Source of the DNA: an uncultured Alphaproteobacteria bacterium
Lineage (GTDB): Bacteria > Pseudomonadota > Alphaproteobacteria > CAAHEQ01 > UBA3637
Assembly: GCA_947305835.1 (NCBI GenBank)
Contig: CAMZEQ010000005.1
Coordinates: 1-14,466 of the forward strand
Direction of reading: 5' to 3'
Length of the DNA stretch: 14,466 nucleotides
Made by a program: the position numbers and the translations under genes. Under the pieces are notes generated by a model. The model worked only from the letters and a program-made list of their open reading frames with translations. It was not told where the DNA came from and did not search any database. Positions 13,922 to 14,466 of the stretch are shown piece after piece. Positions within the stretch are counted from its first letter, which is position 1. The number at the start of each line of letters is the position of its first letter.

Positions 13922-14466
13922 ATGCGTAAATTAACATTTTTATTATTGACGACGACATTGATGGCGGGGACGGCGTATGCCGGCGGCAGCTTGTTTAAAC
14001 ACAAAAAGTCATCCAATCCGTACGGTGTAAACGCGATTAACGTGCATATTTGCTCTGAGCTGGAATGCCCTGAGGTTCGGATTATTACGGGCGAATGCGA
14101 TGGCGAGCATATGGAGATGCGCTACGGTGTTTGCTAATGTGAAGCGGGCTATGTGGCCAATGAGGGGGTATGTGAACCTTGCCCTGAGGGCCAATACAGT
14201 GACGGTTTAACGGGATGCCAAGCATGCGGCGAAAGAACATATAAGCCGACGCAAGATTCAACCACCTGTGCACCGTGTCCTGATGATTACGCAACATCCT
14301 GCGCGGATACGACGGGGACCAGTACGGCGTGTGCATCAGGGGCTTATTTGGCGGACGGCGCGTGCCATGTATGCCCGACGGAAGGGGCTGCGGTTTGTGA
14401 AGGGACCACTTTGACCTGTACGGATGGGTATTATAAAGAAGATTATGATTGTACAGCGTGCCCGAC
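13922..14466 (+). pseudogene. Secreted Cys-rich protein, second paralogue, interrupted by in-frame TAA (3' end outside window)
   Basis: The first 71 codons parallel the upstream paralogue, with signal peptide MRKLTFLLLTTTLMAGTAYA and the same basic stretch and EGF-like start. At codon 72 (14135-14137) TAA replaces the TTG Leu of the paralogue, in the middle of the CxC motif. The same frame then stays open for 109 codons to the window edge, with about 15 Cys in repeats such as CEPCPEGQYSDG and CAPCPDDYA, like the GCC2/GCC3 (ephrin-receptor/TNFR-like) pattern. The remainder is therefore a real protein sequence cut off from its start. AAGGAG lies seven bases before the ATG. If expressed as written, the product is a 71-residue secreted peptide. 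A base-calling error, a recent nonsense mutation or read-through are the alternatives. Confidence 0.75.

Noticed and set aside
14135..14142. Stop-codon reassignment, or a new ATG start overlapping the TAA (TAATG)
   Set aside because: Other genes here use TAA as a normal stop, and the overlapping ATG is followed at once by TGA.
1..14466. CRISPR arrays, tRNA genes, insertion sequences or phage attachment sites
   Set aside because: I saw no regularly spaced repeats, no tRNA-like cloverleaf with CCA end, no transposase and no flanking direct repeats; the only repeat is the Cys-rich gene pair.

Overview
The window reads as a piece of an AT-rich alphaproteobacterial chromosome. This rests on the ParC and LepA sequence character, the uvrC-pgsA neighbourhood, a radA-cvpA cluster, and a Gram-negative envelope (MlaE/MlaF and a small outer-membrane barrel). 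The genes are tightly packed with four-base overlaps. The lineage is inferred by eye; an uncultured, perhaps host- or gut-associated group would fit the secreted Cys-rich proteins, but nothing here proves it.

Layout: (1) 1-1400, plus strand: the 3' part of uvrC, then pgsA. (2) 1404-6851, minus strand: a small orphan gene with its own consensus promoter; the cvpA / CMP-BSD-like deaminase / rlmH operon; the mlaE-mlaF-radA operon; and a beta-barrel outer-membrane protein with its own promoter and terminator. (3) 6953-9341, plus strand: lepA and a translationally coupled HD-domain gene that appears frameshifted near its 3' end. (4) 9310-12733, minus strand: an unrecognised 260-residue protein just behind parC, then parC, then the RNase P RNA gene. 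(5) 12860-14466, plus strand: two tandem paralogues for secreted Cys-rich proteins with related promoters and near-identical signal peptides. The second is interrupted by an in-frame TAA, after which its Cys-rich frame stays open to the window edge.

Most of the window is housekeeping: DNA repair (UvrC, RadA), phospholipid synthesis and envelope lipid traffic (PgsA, MlaEF), ribosome and translation functions (RlmH, LepA, RNase P), and chromosome decatenation (ParC). The accessory content is the Cys-rich pair, the possible ADP-ribosyltransferase-like protein, the deaminase and the orphan gene. Promoters are unusually legible: nine candidates show 17-base spacers. Those of lepA and parC place TAAAAT exactly six bases before an ATG with no Shine-Dalgarno sequence, which predicts leaderless mRNAs, whereas most other promoter-proximal genes have clear GGAG-type sites.
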